Positions 53,045 through 62,779 of a stretch of DNA of 64,000 bases are shown here, piece after piece. The stretch is from Planctomycetaceae bacterium. Its GTDB lineage: Bacteria > Planctomycetota > Planctomycetia > Pirellulales > Pirellulaceae. The position numbers were made by a program, and so were the translations under genes. The notes beneath the pieces are model-generated. The model did not search any database. It saw only the letters and a program-made list of their open reading frames with translations, and was not told where the DNA came from. Within the stretch, counting starts at the first letter, position 1. Every line of letters begins with the position of its first letter. The stretch spans positions 55,136 to 119,135 of the forward strand of contig JAEUIQ010000027.1 in assembly GCA_016794985.1 (NCBI GenBank), written 5' to 3'.

Positions 53045-53770
53045 TTTCGCAATTGTTCAGGCGTACTTTGCAGCATGTGCTGCGACCGCCTGGAAAATAG
53101 TAGGTCCAGTGCTCGCGAACCGGGGCTTGACGCAGACCTACCTCTCGTCCCTACTTCTCAACCCTGCCTCTAACCCCCGAACCTAAACCCAGCCGCTCAG
53201 CCCCGCTCTTCCGTTCTACTACTCGACTCAACTTCTCAGCCCAACTGCCCAGTCCGACCCCTCAGTCCAACGATCAAAATCTAGCCACCCCATAGCTGTG
53301 GCTACAACGCGCAACTCGGTGTGGCATTTTCTCCCACGAGCATCGGCCCGCATGGGCCGACACAACCTTAGCTGGTGCGCGAGAGCCACCGGTCAGCGCG
53401 ACATCTCATCCGAAACAGGGCTTGAAGGGCCGACACAATGACCACGCCTCTGCATTTTGAAATACTTCACCGCGTTGCCGGACCGGGCTCGCCGCCAAGC
53501 TTGCAAGTGATTGAGTCGAAATGTCTTGGCGGGCGCAAAGTTAAACAGTTAGTCGATAGGCGTATTCGTACAACGGCTGCCACACCTCGTCGGATTTAGT
53601 GTTCATTAGTGGTGTACCTGCCCTTCGCCGCAAGACTGCTCAAGTGTCTCAGGAAATTCAAACCCCGGTGTGGCAACAAGTGGCGCTATCAAATTTTTTA
53701 GAGCAAGCTAAACTGAACAGCTCTCGTTCGCGAAGAACGTTCCGTTCACCATGCCAGAATCCCCATTTGT
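53045..53770. other. Long intergenic region with repeat copy
   Basis: A 726-base gap. The segment at 53160-53290 is C-rich and low in complexity (many CCCAG/CTCAG words). The segment 53341-53480 is a diverged copy of the 165-bp unit. A plus-strand open frame from 53599 lies in a different phase from the dehydrogenase and has no support. Confidence 0.5.
53341..53480. repeat. Diverged single copy of the 165-bp repeat
   Basis: CATCGGCCCGCATGGGCCGACACAA, shortened here to its core GGCCCGCATGGGCC, is followed by GAGCCACCGGTCAG, then GGGCCGACACAATG and CACCGCGTTGCC, the same order of blocks as the array at 25.6-26.0 kb. Confidence 0.7.
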
Positions 53771-56707
53771 ATGCCCGATCATCCCGACCTAGCTCAACTT
53801 GCCGCTCGTTTGCAAGGCGAACTGTTGACCGATGAAGTTACCCGCCGCTTGTATGCGACGGATGCGTCGGCCTATCGGGAATTGCCGCTGGCGGTAGCCA
53901 TTCCGCGAACCGAACAAGACTTGCTGGAATTGGTGCAGTTCGCGTCCAAACATCGGACCAGCCTAATTCCGCGAACCGCCGGAACATCGCTGGCCGGACA
54001 AGTCGTTGGCTCGGGAATCGTCGTCGATCTATCCGTCCACTTCAATCGAATCCTCGAAGTCAACCCAACCGAGCGTTGGGTCCGCGTCCAACCTGGTATC
54101 GTACGCGACGATCTGAACCGAGCCCTCCAAGTTCACGGCCTATTCTTTGCGCCGGAAACCTCCACCGCCAACCGAGCTATGATCGGCGGCATGATCGGCA
54201 ACAATTCTTGCGGTTCCAACTCTGTCGTCTACGGCAGCACTCGCGAACATTTATTGGAAGTCGATGCGATCCTGGCCGATGGAACACTCGTCAATTTCAA
54301 AGCCACGAGTGACGCAGAGTTTCACGACTTGGTTCGGGGCCAAAACGCGGCCAGTCCTCAACATCACGCCGTCTATCAACAAGTTCATCAGATGTTGACA
54401 GACCCCCAAAACCGCGCAGAGATTCGAGCTGGCTATCCGGAGCCTGGAATCCCACGCCGCAACACGGGCTACGCCTTGGACATGTTGCTGCGACAACGTC
54501 CGTTCGACCCCAGCGGCAGTCCTTTCAATTTTTGTACTTTGTTGGCCGGCTCCGAAGGAACCTTGGCGCTTATCACAACGGCCAAACTTCTTTTGTCGCC
54601 ACTGCCGCCTCGACACCAACGCTTGGTTTGTATTCACTGCCACTCGATCGACGAATCGCTGCGGGCGAACTTGGTTGCCTTGCGATTTTCGCCGTCAGCT
54701 TGCGAACTAATGGACCACTACATATTGGAGGCCACAGAACGCAACGTCATGTATGCTCCGTATCGCTGGTTTGTCGAAGGGCATCCCCAGGCGTTGCTGG
54801 TGGTCGAATTGCTGCGAGACTCCGAGACGGAAGCCAATGACGCGGCCGCGAATTTGATCGCGGCCTTGCGATCCGAAAAGCTAGGGTACGCCTATCCGAT
54901 TATCGAGGGCGAACAAGCTCAAAAAGTTTGGGGCCTCCGTAAAGCGGGCTTGGGTTTGTTGTCCAACATTCCTGGCGATGCCAAACCGGTTCCCGTTATC
55001 GAAGACACTGCCGTCGCTGTCAATGATTTGCCACAGTACATCGCGGACTTCAATCAGATCCTGACGAAACACGGACTCTACAGCGTCCATTACGCGCACG
55101 CGGGATCGGGCGAGTTGCATCTTCGCCCAATCATCGACCTAAAGACTGCGGATGGCGTGCGTCTGTTCCGTGTGATCGCAGAAGAGATTGCGCACTTGGT
55201 CAAAAAGTATCGCGGCTCGCTGTCGGGCGAACATGGCGACGGGCGATTGCGCGGCGAGTTCATCCCGCTGATGCTGGGGCCGCACAATTACGAACTGTGT
55301 CGAGAGATCAAACGTGTCTGGGACCCGCAAGGCTTGTTCAACCCCGGAAAAATCACCGACACACCCCCAATGGATACGAACTTGCGTTTTCCCGCTGGCA
55401 ATCCCACACCCGACGTGGAAACGATGTTGGATTTTTCGGAGGCCATGGGGTTTGCACGCGCTGCCGAACAATGCAATGGGTCCGGCGATTGTCGCAAGAC
55501 GGCCTTGTCAGGTGGCACGATGTGCCCCAGTTACATGGCCACGCGGCGCGAACAAGACACGACCCGCGCACGAGCGAATATCCTCCGCGAAATGTTAACT
55601 CGCAGCGACCGACCGCAACCACTGGCCAGCGAGGAAATCAAAGACGTGATGGACTTGTGTCTGTCGTGCAAGGGTTGCAAGTCCGAATGTCCATCGAACG
55701 TGGACGTCGCGAAACTAAAAGCAGAGTGGCAACACCAGTACTACCAGGCCACAGGTATTCCGCTGCGGACTCGGCTGATTGGCAGTTTTGAAACCATGAT
55801 GTGGTTATCCAGCTTTGCGCCTTGGATGTACGACTGGATGTTTTCGCGACCGTTTCCAGGCCGATTGCTCAAGCGACTGGTTGGCTTCGCACCGGAACGC
55901 AGCATGCCCCACTTGGCTCGGCAGACCGTCACACGTTGGTTCAAACGGCGTTTCGTGCCCACCAGCAAGGGGCGATCGGGCAAGGTTTGTATGTTCATTG
56001 ACGAATTCACCAACTACAACGACGCCGAGATCGGGATCACGGCGATTAAATTGTTGGATCGCTTGGGATTTCGTGTCCGCCTCTTGCCACATCGCCAAAG
56101 CGGTCGTTCGTACATTTCCAAAGGGTTGTTGAAGCCGGCCCAAAAGTTGGCTCGGTTCAACGTTAACTTATTCAGCGAGCAGATGGAGCCCGACGAGATC
56201 TTGGTCGGAACAGAACCATCCGCCATCCTCACCTTTCGCGACGAGTACATTTCGTTATTGCGGGGCGAAGAACAAGACCGCGCGAAAGCCTTGGCTCAGC
56301 GAACAAAAACGATCGAGGAGTTCTTGGCGGATGCAATTACAGCCGGCAAGATTCAGAAAGAGCAATTCACTTCAGAAGCCAAGTTGATGAAAGTCCATGG
56401 ACATTGTCACCAAAAGGCGCTTTCAAACATGGCCGCGACGCGAAAGATATTGACCTTTCCAGTCAACTATCGCGCGGAATTGATTCCATCGGGTTGTTGC
56501 GGAATGGCCGGTTCATTTGGCTACGAACACGAGCACTTCGAGTTATCGATGCAAATTGGCGAATTGGTCTTGTTCCCCGCCATACGAGAACAACCACCTG
56601 AAGTCGAAATCGTCGCCGTCGGCACCAGTTGTCGTCACCAAATCAAAGACGGCACCCAACGCATCGCCAAACACCCAGTAGAAATCCTCTTCGAGGCAAT
56701 GCTATAG
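53771..56707 (+). CDS. FAD/Fe-S oxidoreductase, YdiJ-like (D-2-hydroxyacid dehydrogenase type)
   Basis: 978 residues. FAD-binding (PCMH) domain in the first 450 residues (LIPRTAGTSLAGQVVGSGIV, NRAMIGGMIGNNSCGSNS, RNTGYALDML), FAD-oxidase C-terminal domain (YAHAGSGELHLRPIIDL, SGEHGDGRLRGEFIP, WDPQGLFNPGKI), then a ferredoxin-like part with C-x-x-C-x-x-C (LCLSCKGCKSECPSNVD) and two CCG-type segments (HGHCHQKALSNMA, IPSGCCGMAGSFGYEHEH). The family oxidises D-2-hydroxyacids such as D-lactate or D-2-hydroxyglutarate. Probably at the membrane face, feeding electrons to quinone. Length is normal for YdiJ. Confidence 0.93.
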   Translation: MPDHPDLAQLAARLQGELLTDEVTRRLYATDASAYRELPLAVAIPRTEQDLLELVQFASKHRTSLIPRTAGTSLAGQVVGSGIVVDLSVHFNRILEVNPTERWVRVQPGIVRDDLNRALQVHGLFFAPETSTANRAMIGGMIGNNSCGSNSVVYGSTREHLLEVDAILADGTLVNFKATSDAEFHDLVRGQNAASPQHHAVYQQVHQMLTDPQNRAEIRAGYPEPGIPRRNTGYALDMLLRQRPFDPSGSPFNFCTLLAGSEGTLALITTAKLLLSPLPPRHQRLVCIHCHSIDESLRANLVALRFSPSACELMDHYILEATERNVMYAPYRWFVEGHPQALLVVELLRDSETEANDAAANLIAALRSEKLGYAYPIIEGEQAQKVWGLRKAGLGLLSNIPGDAKPVPVIEDTAVAVNDLPQYIADFNQILTKHGLYSVHYAHAGSGELHLRPIIDLKTADGVRLFRVIAEEIAHLVKKYRGSLSGEHGDGRLRGEFIPLMLGPHNYELCREIKRVWDPQGLFNPGKITDTPPMDTNLRFPAGNPTPDVETMLDFSEAMGFARAAEQCNGSGDCRKTALSGGTMCPSYMATRREQDTTRARANILREMLTRSDRPQPLASEEIKDVMDLCLSCKGCKSECPSNVDVAKLKAEWQHQYYQATGIPLRTRLIGSFETMMWLSSFAPWMYDWMFSRPFPGRLLKRLVGFAPERSMPHLARQTVTRWFKRRFVPTSKGRSGKVCMFIDEFTNYNDAEIGITAIKLLDRLGFRVRLLPHRQSGRSYISKGLLKPAQKLARFNVNLFSEQMEPDEILVGTEPSAILTFRDEYISLLRGEEQDRAKALAQRTKTIEEFLADAITAGKIQKEQFTSEAKLMKVHGHCHQKALSNMAATRKILTFPVNYRAELIPSGCCGMAGSFGYEHEHFELSMQIGELVLFPAIREQPPEVEIVAVGTSCRHQIKDGTQRIAKHPVEILFEAML

Positions 56708-56893
56708 CCCTAACCCACCACTGGCCCGGCGCCGCGTTCGAATGGCGGTTGGGTCGAAGTCCGGTTGCCATCATCCGTGGTGGTGCGGCCGACCTCGAAT
56801 TCGATGTGACGCAATGCCCATTCAGATTCCAAGCCGGTTTCGCCAACCCCCAAAAATGTCTGTTTCGAATGGCGTTGTTTCGATTCCCGGTTT

Positions 56894-57455
56894 CTACACG
56901 AAATTCCGCTTGAACTTCTCGTGGTTTTGGATGTTGCTGTGCAGGTCCGCTTGGTCCCAAATCTGCAGCTCCCAAGGGAAATAGAAGTTGCCCTTATTCT
57001 TAAAATAAATATGCAAGCCCCGATAACCGTCTTTCTCACGCATAAACCAGTTCTTCAGTCCGAATTCGTCTTGCCAATCGTCCACCAAATCCAGATTCTC
57101 CTTGATCTCCTTTGCCGTCAAAATGATCCGGGCGCCAAAAATGTCATTGAGCCAATTGTTGACGAGATACTGATCTTCACACTCGGAAAATCGCTGGATT
57201 TTGTCGTCAATGCTCTCGCGAGTCTTGACGCGATAAAAAAAGCTTGATGTCGATTTCGGCAGTCAGCAAGTAATCATTGACGCTTTCATGCAGGGTCAAG
57301 CGGTACTTATAGATATGAGACACCGGAACATTCCTAGTGGTCTTAGACAAGTTAATCTTTTCAATTGCTTCAGTCTCAAAATAGTCGTTTGCGAATTCCA
57401 GATGCAGACGATTGATTTCACTTATCAACTGCTTGACTTGGTTGATCCTCTCCAC
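56894..57455 (-). pseudogene. RelA/SpoT-like nucleotidyltransferase gene broken by a frameshift
   Basis: Two adjacent minus-strand frames together make one protein of about 185 residues. The first (from ATG 57455) begins MERINQVKQLISEINRLHLE and runs to AEIDIKLFL, then stops soon after. Removing one T from the seven-T run (A7 at 57235-57241 on the plus strand) restores LFYRVKTRESIDDKIQRFSE, then NDIFGARIILTAKEI, DGYRGLHIYFKNKGNF and FPWELQIWDQAD. These match the RelA/SpoT pattern (RxKSxxSIxxK, DIxGxRI, GYRSLH, EIQI). It should be a small alarmone-synthetase-like or nucleotide-pyrophosphokinase protein, inactive unless slippage on the homopolymer restores the frame. Confidence 0.75.
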
Positions 57456-57963
57456 GTTCTCTCTCGGAGTATTTGCGTAGTATTCTTGCTGCCGTTTGGG
57501 GGTATCACCAAATCCGTTCGTGGTAGCTTAGGGTACCGCTGCCGCAACATGCAGCTTTCGTCTCGAACGCCGTTGCATCTCGAAAAATCCCCCGGTCGGT
57601 GGCTGACGTTCGGGCAACTTTCAGGACCTTGATATGGAAGTCGACCAGCTTCCGTGACTTTAGCCCGATGTTTCCTTCATGTCCAGTTTTCTTACTCGGC
57701 ATTCTCGCGCCCGAGGCCTGCCCAACCTTTGCCTGGGACCTGCTGAACAGAATCTTTAACCCCGGTGTTTGAGCAAGCCAGTGACTGTCAGCGTGGGCTG
57801 ACGAGATGCACGCAGGGTACGCGGAAGGCTGCCAAATTATCGTCTCTTCACAAATTCACGTCAAAACTTGTTGAAATTGCGATCGAGTACTCTTAGAATC
57901 GCCTCCCTATCCGAGTGACCAGCTCTGTTTCAGCTCGCTGCCCTCGTTTCTCGCGTAGACAAG
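57456..57963. other. Intergenic region, no supported gene
   Basis: A 508-base gap. A minus-strand frame starting at 57702 (MPSKKTGHEGNIGLKSRKLV) could be a remnant but has no family match. A small hairpin GTCAGC-GTGG-GCTGAC lies near 57787. Nothing else is seen. Confidence 0.4.
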
Positions 57964-58617
57964 TTGTTTCGATTTTTTAAGGACGATTTCAATTCGGATC
58001 GAGCTCCCATGCAGCATTTACTGGAAACGGCTCGTCGCAACTTTGGCCCGCCGGGTACTCGAAAGTTTTCTTGGCTTGACAAGATGTTTTACCTCCATAT
58101 TCCAACCCCAAGTTGGTGCGACAGCAATGATGACTTGTTTGCCGTTTTTCAGAACCAACAGCAACTGCTAGAGAATGGAGTCGTGGTCTGGGCGCATATT
58201 ATTCAAGCAAATTGCCTGCTATTTGAACCTGGCAAGGCTAATTGCCCAGCGTCGGTGGTGTTTTCGCCGGATACAACACTGAACTTGAAGCCCAGCGGCC
58301 TGGGCAAGGTCGCGCAAGCCTTGTTTCGCTTGAAGGGAACCGCACCGAGTCAAGCCGACCTCAAAGAGTTTGCCGATAATCTCACCGATGAAACGACAAG
58401 AACGTTTGGTTTGAAGGTCCCGAGCAGCATTTCTCCGCGTGTGGACCTGTACGAGGCCTCGACCTTTGTCACGCGTAAACATCTACCGACGCGAATTCTA
58501 TCCCTACCGTTTTTCCCCTTGTTGGTCGCCCCCAAACCACCGTATTACAACATCCCACTTCCCAGCAAGTATTGGCCGAGTCAATTAGTTGACTCTTGGC
58601 ATCAAGCTTCTGCATGA
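57964..58617 (+). CDS. Unknown protein (217 aa)
   Basis: The longer form starts at TTG 57964 (FRFFKDDFNSDRAPMQHLLE); ATG 58009 is the better start by codon. Alpha/beta pattern with HIPTPSWCDSNDDLFAVFQN, VVVWAHIIQANCLLFEPGKA, SPDTTLNLKPSGLGKVAQAL and PKPPYYNIPLPSKYWPSQLV. No signal peptide, membrane segment or known motif. It may belong to an immunity-like family, but that is guesswork. Confidence 0.65.
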   Translation: MFRFFKDDFNSDRAPMQHLLETARRNFGPPGTRKFSWLDKMFYLHIPTPSWCDSNDDLFAVFQNQQQLLENGVVVWAHIIQANCLLFEPGKANCPASVVFSPDTTLNLKPSGLGKVAQALFRLKGTAPSQADLKEFADNLTDETTRTFGLKVPSSISPRVDLYEASTFVTRKHLPTRILSLPFFPLLVAPKPPYYNIPLPSKYWPSQLVDSWHQASA

Positions 58618-58620
58618 AGA

Positions 58621-58863
58621 GTTTTCGGAGAAGCCTTGCGGGTTGGGGGCGCCGCTGGTTTGCAACAAATAAAAGAAACCCATGTCGTTTCTGCACTTGA
58701 TGCAAATCCGTAAACCGCGCTCGCCATCTTTTTCACTCAGTTACCAGTTCTTCTGTCCGCACTCTTCTTGCGCTTCGTCCGCGAAATCCGGATCGTCCGT
58801 GTGATATCCGCAACCTCCAGAATTTGGGCGGAGGCCAGCATCAATGTCCTCCTGCTTCAGCCG
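58621..58863 (-). pseudogene. Possible degraded zinc-ribbon gene
   Basis: The minus-strand frame upstream of 58744 reads LKQEDIDAGLRPNSGGCGYH then FADEAQEECGQKNW, followed by an in-frame TAA (58741-58743), and continues LSEKDGERGLRICIKCRNDM and GFFYL. CG, EECG and CIKC would form a zinc ribbon. It reads as one broken coding sequence, but with no start or homolog in hand it is uncertain. Confidence 0.3.
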
Positions 58864-59019
58864 TCACAATCGCTACAAATCGCTGAAAGCTGATTTTGGC
58901 CGCGAGAATACCGTGTTTTGGTTGGGACTGCGTCACTCATTACCAACCAGTGAACCTATAGTTCGCGATCTTTTAGCACCAATCCGGTCCATTCAATCGA
59001 CGGCAGCTGGCGCATAAGA

Positions 59020-60363
59020 ATGAACGAAGAAGTACCAACCCGACACATTGGCCCCTCAAACCAACAGGGGGTTCCTGCGCGCGGTGCGGAAAGCGGAAAT
59101 GGCCAAGATCGTTGTGGGCCAGGTACAAGAATCGGTCCCTATGAAATCGTCGGGTTGGTCGGTGAAGGCGGTATGGGATCGGTCTACGAAGCTCGGCATT
59201 TGAACTTGGAGAAATCGTTCGCTCTCAAATTGATTGCGGCAAAACTGGAAGACAACGGCGAGGCCGTATGCCGCTTCTTGAGCGAAACGAAAGCACTGGG
59301 AATGCTGGATCACCCCAACATTGTCCAAGCCGTTGATGCCGGGCAATGGCAAGGACGACCGTACCTTGTCACGCAATTACTCAAGGGAATGGATCTGGCG
59401 ACCAAGGTTGTCATTCACGGTCCAATCGCACCCGACACGACCATACAGATTGCATTGCAAGTCGCGAGTGGATTGCGAGCGGCCCACGAGTTGGGACTGT
59501 TTCACCGAGACATCAAGCCCTCCAATCTCTTTCTCGATTCCAATGGCACGGTCAAAATCCTGGACTTTGGATTGGTCCGGTCGGATACCAGTGAATCGCA
59601 GACCCGCACGGGCTGTTTCATGGGATCTGTGGACTACCTCTCTCCAGAACAGGCCCAGGATCCTCGCAATGCCAACGCCCAAAGCGACATTTACAGCCTT
59701 GGCTGCTCGTTGATATTCCTACTCAGCGGCACACCTCCTTTTCCTGACACAAATTATCCCGGACTAGTTGCCAAGATTCAGGCACACTTGAATTCGCAAC
59801 CTGCTTGGTTGGACGCCGAGAAAGATTCGACGACACAACCACTGGCGTCGTTGATCCGCTCCATGGTCGCGAAAGAAATCTCCCAGCGGCCAACGGATTG
59901 TTGCGATCTGATCGAACGACTGAAGGTCATCGCGAGACTCCAAAGTTGCCAAACCACGTCCCAACCGGTCCACCACAGCATTTCCAAGATGCGACGCAAG
60001 CAATGGCTCGTCGGCACTTCGGTTTCTGCTGGATTGCTGGTTGCAGCTTGGGCGACTTGGCCCACCGATTCAACTCCGTCGTCGCCCACCATAACATTCA
60101 ACGAACCAATCCTCGATTCGGCTGATGAACCAGACGACTCCACTACTTTCACAGAGTCTGAAACCAAGCCCACGGCGACGTCAGTCGCCCCGCCTCCAAG
60201 TGCCGATCTGCCGAACACGCCCGGGCCGATAAACACCAGAACACTGACACCACAAGTGACTCAGAGTGCCCGTGGTGCGTCGCTGCCAAGCAAACGGCCC
60301 TTGCAGCAAATTCCAAACCAGTCCCCCACCGATGATCAAAAGCTGAGCACGTTTCATGATTAG
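59020..60363 (+). CDS. Serine/threonine protein kinase, membrane-anchored
   Basis: 447 residues. Kinase domain about 38-310: LVGEGGMGSVYEARH (glycine loop), FALKLIAAKL (Lys), HRDIKPSNLFLDSNGTVKIL with DFG, GSVDYLSPEQAQ and DIYSLGCSLIFLLSG. A membrane helix follows at about 325-345 (QWLVGTSVSAGLLVAAWATW) and a Ser/Thr/Pro-rich C-terminal region outside. Its stop overlaps the start of the FHA-GGDEF gene, so the kinase and an FHA protein are made together: the FHA domain probably reads a phosphothreonine made by this kinase. Confidence 0.95.
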   Translation: MNEEVPTRHIGPSNQQGVPARGAESGNGQDRCGPGTRIGPYEIVGLVGEGGMGSVYEARHLNLEKSFALKLIAAKLEDNGEAVCRFLSETKALGMLDHPNIVQAVDAGQWQGRPYLVTQLLKGMDLATKVVIHGPIAPDTTIQIALQVASGLRAAHELGLFHRDIKPSNLFLDSNGTVKILDFGLVRSDTSESQTRTGCFMGSVDYLSPEQAQDPRNANAQSDIYSLGCSLIFLLSGTPPFPDTNYPGLVAKIQAHLNSQPAWLDAEKDSTTQPLASLIRSMVAKEISQRPTDCCDLIERLKVIARLQSCQTTSQPVHHSISKMRRKQWLVGTSVSAGLLVAAWATWPTDSTPSSPTITFNEPILDSADEPDDSTTFTESETKPTATSVAPPPSADLPNTPGPINTRTLTPQVTQSARGASLPSKRPLQQIPNQSPTDDQKLSTFHD

Positions 60364-61237
60364 TACAGCGACACGATTCTCGAATTCCCTGTTTGTCCCA
60401 GATTTGCCAACGTGGAATGGTGGTCTTTTGATCCGCATTCATCCCGCAAGCCCACTGGATCGACCGCTGGAGTTGTCGGATCGAACGGTTTTGGTCGGTC
60501 GCGACGAGTCCGCCGAATTGCGGTTAGAGGAAGATTCAATTTCTCGTCGGCATGCGCAATTGTTTTGCCACGAAGGAAAATGGCTAGTTCGCGACCTAAA
60601 CAGCACGAACGGGACCTATGTCAACGAACAACGCTGTCTCGACGCCACCCTCAAGTCCGGCGATCGAATCCGTTTTGGGAATCAAATTTTCAAGTTCATC
60701 ACGCTTGACGGCTTGGAGTCGAAGTACCACGAAGTGATCTTCAAGATGATGACGACCGATGGCCTAACACAGGTATACAACAAACGGTTCTTGCTCGACT
60801 CTTTGGAGCGTGAACTTCAACAAGCGCAACGGGGCTTGCAGTCGGTCTGTCTGTTGATGATGGACTTGGACAAATTCAAGTCCATCAACGACACGTTCGG
60901 GCACTTGGCGGGCGATGCCGTTCTGATCGAATTCGCTCGCCGAGCGCTGTCGGTTTTGCGCGGTGGTGAGATTCTAGCTCGGTACGGTGGAGAAGAATTC
61001 TCGCTGTTATGTACACCAGCCTCGTTGCAAGACGGATTGGTTGCCGCCGAAAGAATTCGCCAAGCCGTCGCGGCCGCACCGGCGACATTTGAATCCACTC
61101 AGATACCCATGACCGTCAGCATTGGCGTGACGAGCTATTGCGGTTCGACCGCCATAACCCCCAACCAACTGATTTCAAAGGCCGATTCCTTGCTGTACAA
61201 GGCCAAGCAAAATGGACGTAATCGCGTGGAGTCCTAA
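60356..61237 (+). CDS. FHA-domain diguanylate cyclase
   Basis: 293 residues. FHA domain about 25-110 (VLVGRDESAELRLEEDSISR, RRHAQLF, LVRDLNSTNGTYVNEQ) and GGDEF domain about 125-293 (TDGLTQVYNKRFLLDSLE, MDLDKFKSINDTFGHLAGD, ARYGGEEFSLLC with the active GGEEF form, KADSLLYKAKQNGRNRVE). No membrane segment. c-di-GMP synthesis would be tuned by binding a phosphothreonine on the upstream kinase or its substrate. Overlaps the kinase stop by 8 bases. Confidence 0.95.
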   Translation: MISTATRFSNSLFVPDLPTWNGGLLIRIHPASPLDRPLELSDRTVLVGRDESAELRLEEDSISRRHAQLFCHEGKWLVRDLNSTNGTYVNEQRCLDATLKSGDRIRFGNQIFKFITLDGLESKYHEVIFKMMTTDGLTQVYNKRFLLDSLERELQQAQRGLQSVCLLMMDLDKFKSINDTFGHLAGDAVLIEFARRALSVLRGGEILARYGGEEFSLLCTPASLQDGLVAAERIRQAVAAAPATFESTQIPMTVSIGVTSYCGSTAITPNQLISKADSLLYKAKQNGRNRVES

Positions 61238-61354
61238 AGCAAAAGAGACTCACAATCTCAATTAGCCATTTGACTATTTGACATGGGTTCACTGCCACAA
61301 CAACCCCAAGTCCCCCAGAACAATCCCATCATCCTTTTGAATCACTGATCCCCC

Positions 61355-62656
61355 ATGAACCAACGCCATTTATTCAGTTTGCTGTTGCTGAGTCTGACCT
61401 TTGTTTCCCAAGTGCGAGCGGATTTCACTCCGATCGCTGGCTGGGACAAGCAACTGTTTCCGTCATTTGTCATCGGCACAGCCGCCCTGAAAACGGAAGA
61501 AACTCAAGCCAACGAGTTTGTGCTGGGAGACTCGAATGGCTTGTTGGGAGTCGAGATTGTGGCTCCTGAAGACAACACCAATGTCGAGGTCACCATCGAG
61601 TGCTCCGAGTACGCAGCGCCCAGTCAATTTGTCGGGAGACTCCCCCAGGCTGGTCAAAAGTATTCCGTCTTCCCAAAAATGAAATACCGTTATGATGCCA
61701 TGAGTCAGTGTTATCAAGCAACTCCCGCCAACGTCACTTATCGTGTACGAATCAATGGTGGGGAGGTGATTGAAAAAACGGTGACCATCACGGTGCGGCC
61801 CATTAACGACTGCCCAATCAAGATTCAGATTGGCGATGAGATCGTCGATGCCAGCTTCACGTTTGCGACGTACGTCAACGAGCAGCACCCCTATACGGAC
61901 AAATTGCTTCGCGAGGCATTGGATATCGGAATTGTGGACGCCTTTACCGGCTACCAGTCGAATAGTGACGAAGAAGTTTTGCGTCAGGTCTATGCGATCT
62001 GGGATTTGCTGGTATCTCGCGATGTGCGATATAGCAATATCACGACCACTTCCAGCGATTCCAGCCAAATTTTAAGTCAGAACGTCAGGCTTCTTGAATC
62101 GACGATCAACAATCTCCAAGCAAATTGCGTTGATGGTTCGGTATTGATGGTTTCGATGTTGCGAAAAATCGATATCGAGTCGTTCCTGATTCTCGTACCG
62201 GGACATTGTTACATCGGCTTTTATCTCGATGCCGAGAAGACGAAAATTTTGGCGATCGAAACGACACTCGTCGGTTCAGAACTGGAAGAGCCAGAACAGA
62301 TTTCAGAAGTCTTGCTGAACGCCGTCGACGAGTCGCTACGCGGTGAATATTCTTGGCCCAGTTTCGTGCAGGCCCTGGAGTTGGGCACTGGCAAGTGGCT
62401 CGAATCGAAAGACAAATTTTCGGATCCGGCCGAACCTGATTATCGCATCATCGACATCGCGGCAGCTCGCCAATTGGGTGTCTTGCCAATCCCGTTCCGT
62501 GGGAACGAGGAATTCCTAGCCTTCGACCACTCACTAGAAGAAGAGTATTGGGAAGAGAGTGAAGACGGAGAAACAGAAGACGCAGAGTACGAAGAGTACG
62601 AAGAGAGCGATGAGGACTCAGGCTACGATAGCGAAGCCCCACAATACGACGAATGA
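61355..62656 (+). CDS. Secreted transglutaminase-like protein with acidic tail
   Basis: 433 residues. Signal peptide LFSLLLLSLTFVSQVRA. The middle carries a transglutaminase-like triad: Cys in LQANCVDGSVLMVSMLRKI, His in LVPGHCYIGFYLD and an acidic residue in ILAIETTLVG, in the right order. The last 45 residues are almost all Glu, Asp, Tyr and Ser (WEESEDGETEDAEYEEYEES), likely disordered or calcium-binding. It may crosslink or cleave envelope proteins; substrate unknown. Confidence 0.8.
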   Translation: MNQRHLFSLLLLSLTFVSQVRADFTPIAGWDKQLFPSFVIGTAALKTEETQANEFVLGDSNGLLGVEIVAPEDNTNVEVTIECSEYAAPSQFVGRLPQAGQKYSVFPKMKYRYDAMSQCYQATPANVTYRVRINGGEVIEKTVTITVRPINDCPIKIQIGDEIVDASFTFATYVNEQHPYTDKLLREALDIGIVDAFTGYQSNSDEEVLRQVYAIWDLLVSRDVRYSNITTTSSDSSQILSQNVRLLESTINNLQANCVDGSVLMVSMLRKIDIESFLILVPGHCYIGFYLDAEKTKILAIETTLVGSELEEPEQISEVLLNAVDESLRGEYSWPSFVQALELGTGKWLESKDKFSDPAEPDYRIIDIAAARQLGVLPIPFRGNEEFLAFDHSLEEEYWEESEDGETEDAEYEEYEESDEDSGYDSEAPQYDE

Positions 62657-62779
62657 TCAAGGATCGCCGATGAAATTTGATATTCGAGGCAAACGTGCGT
62701 CTCTGGGGAACCTAGGCTGACTTGCATTCAACTGGTAACACAAGGGTGGAGATAGCAGCGGTGGGAATGGCAGCCTAGA

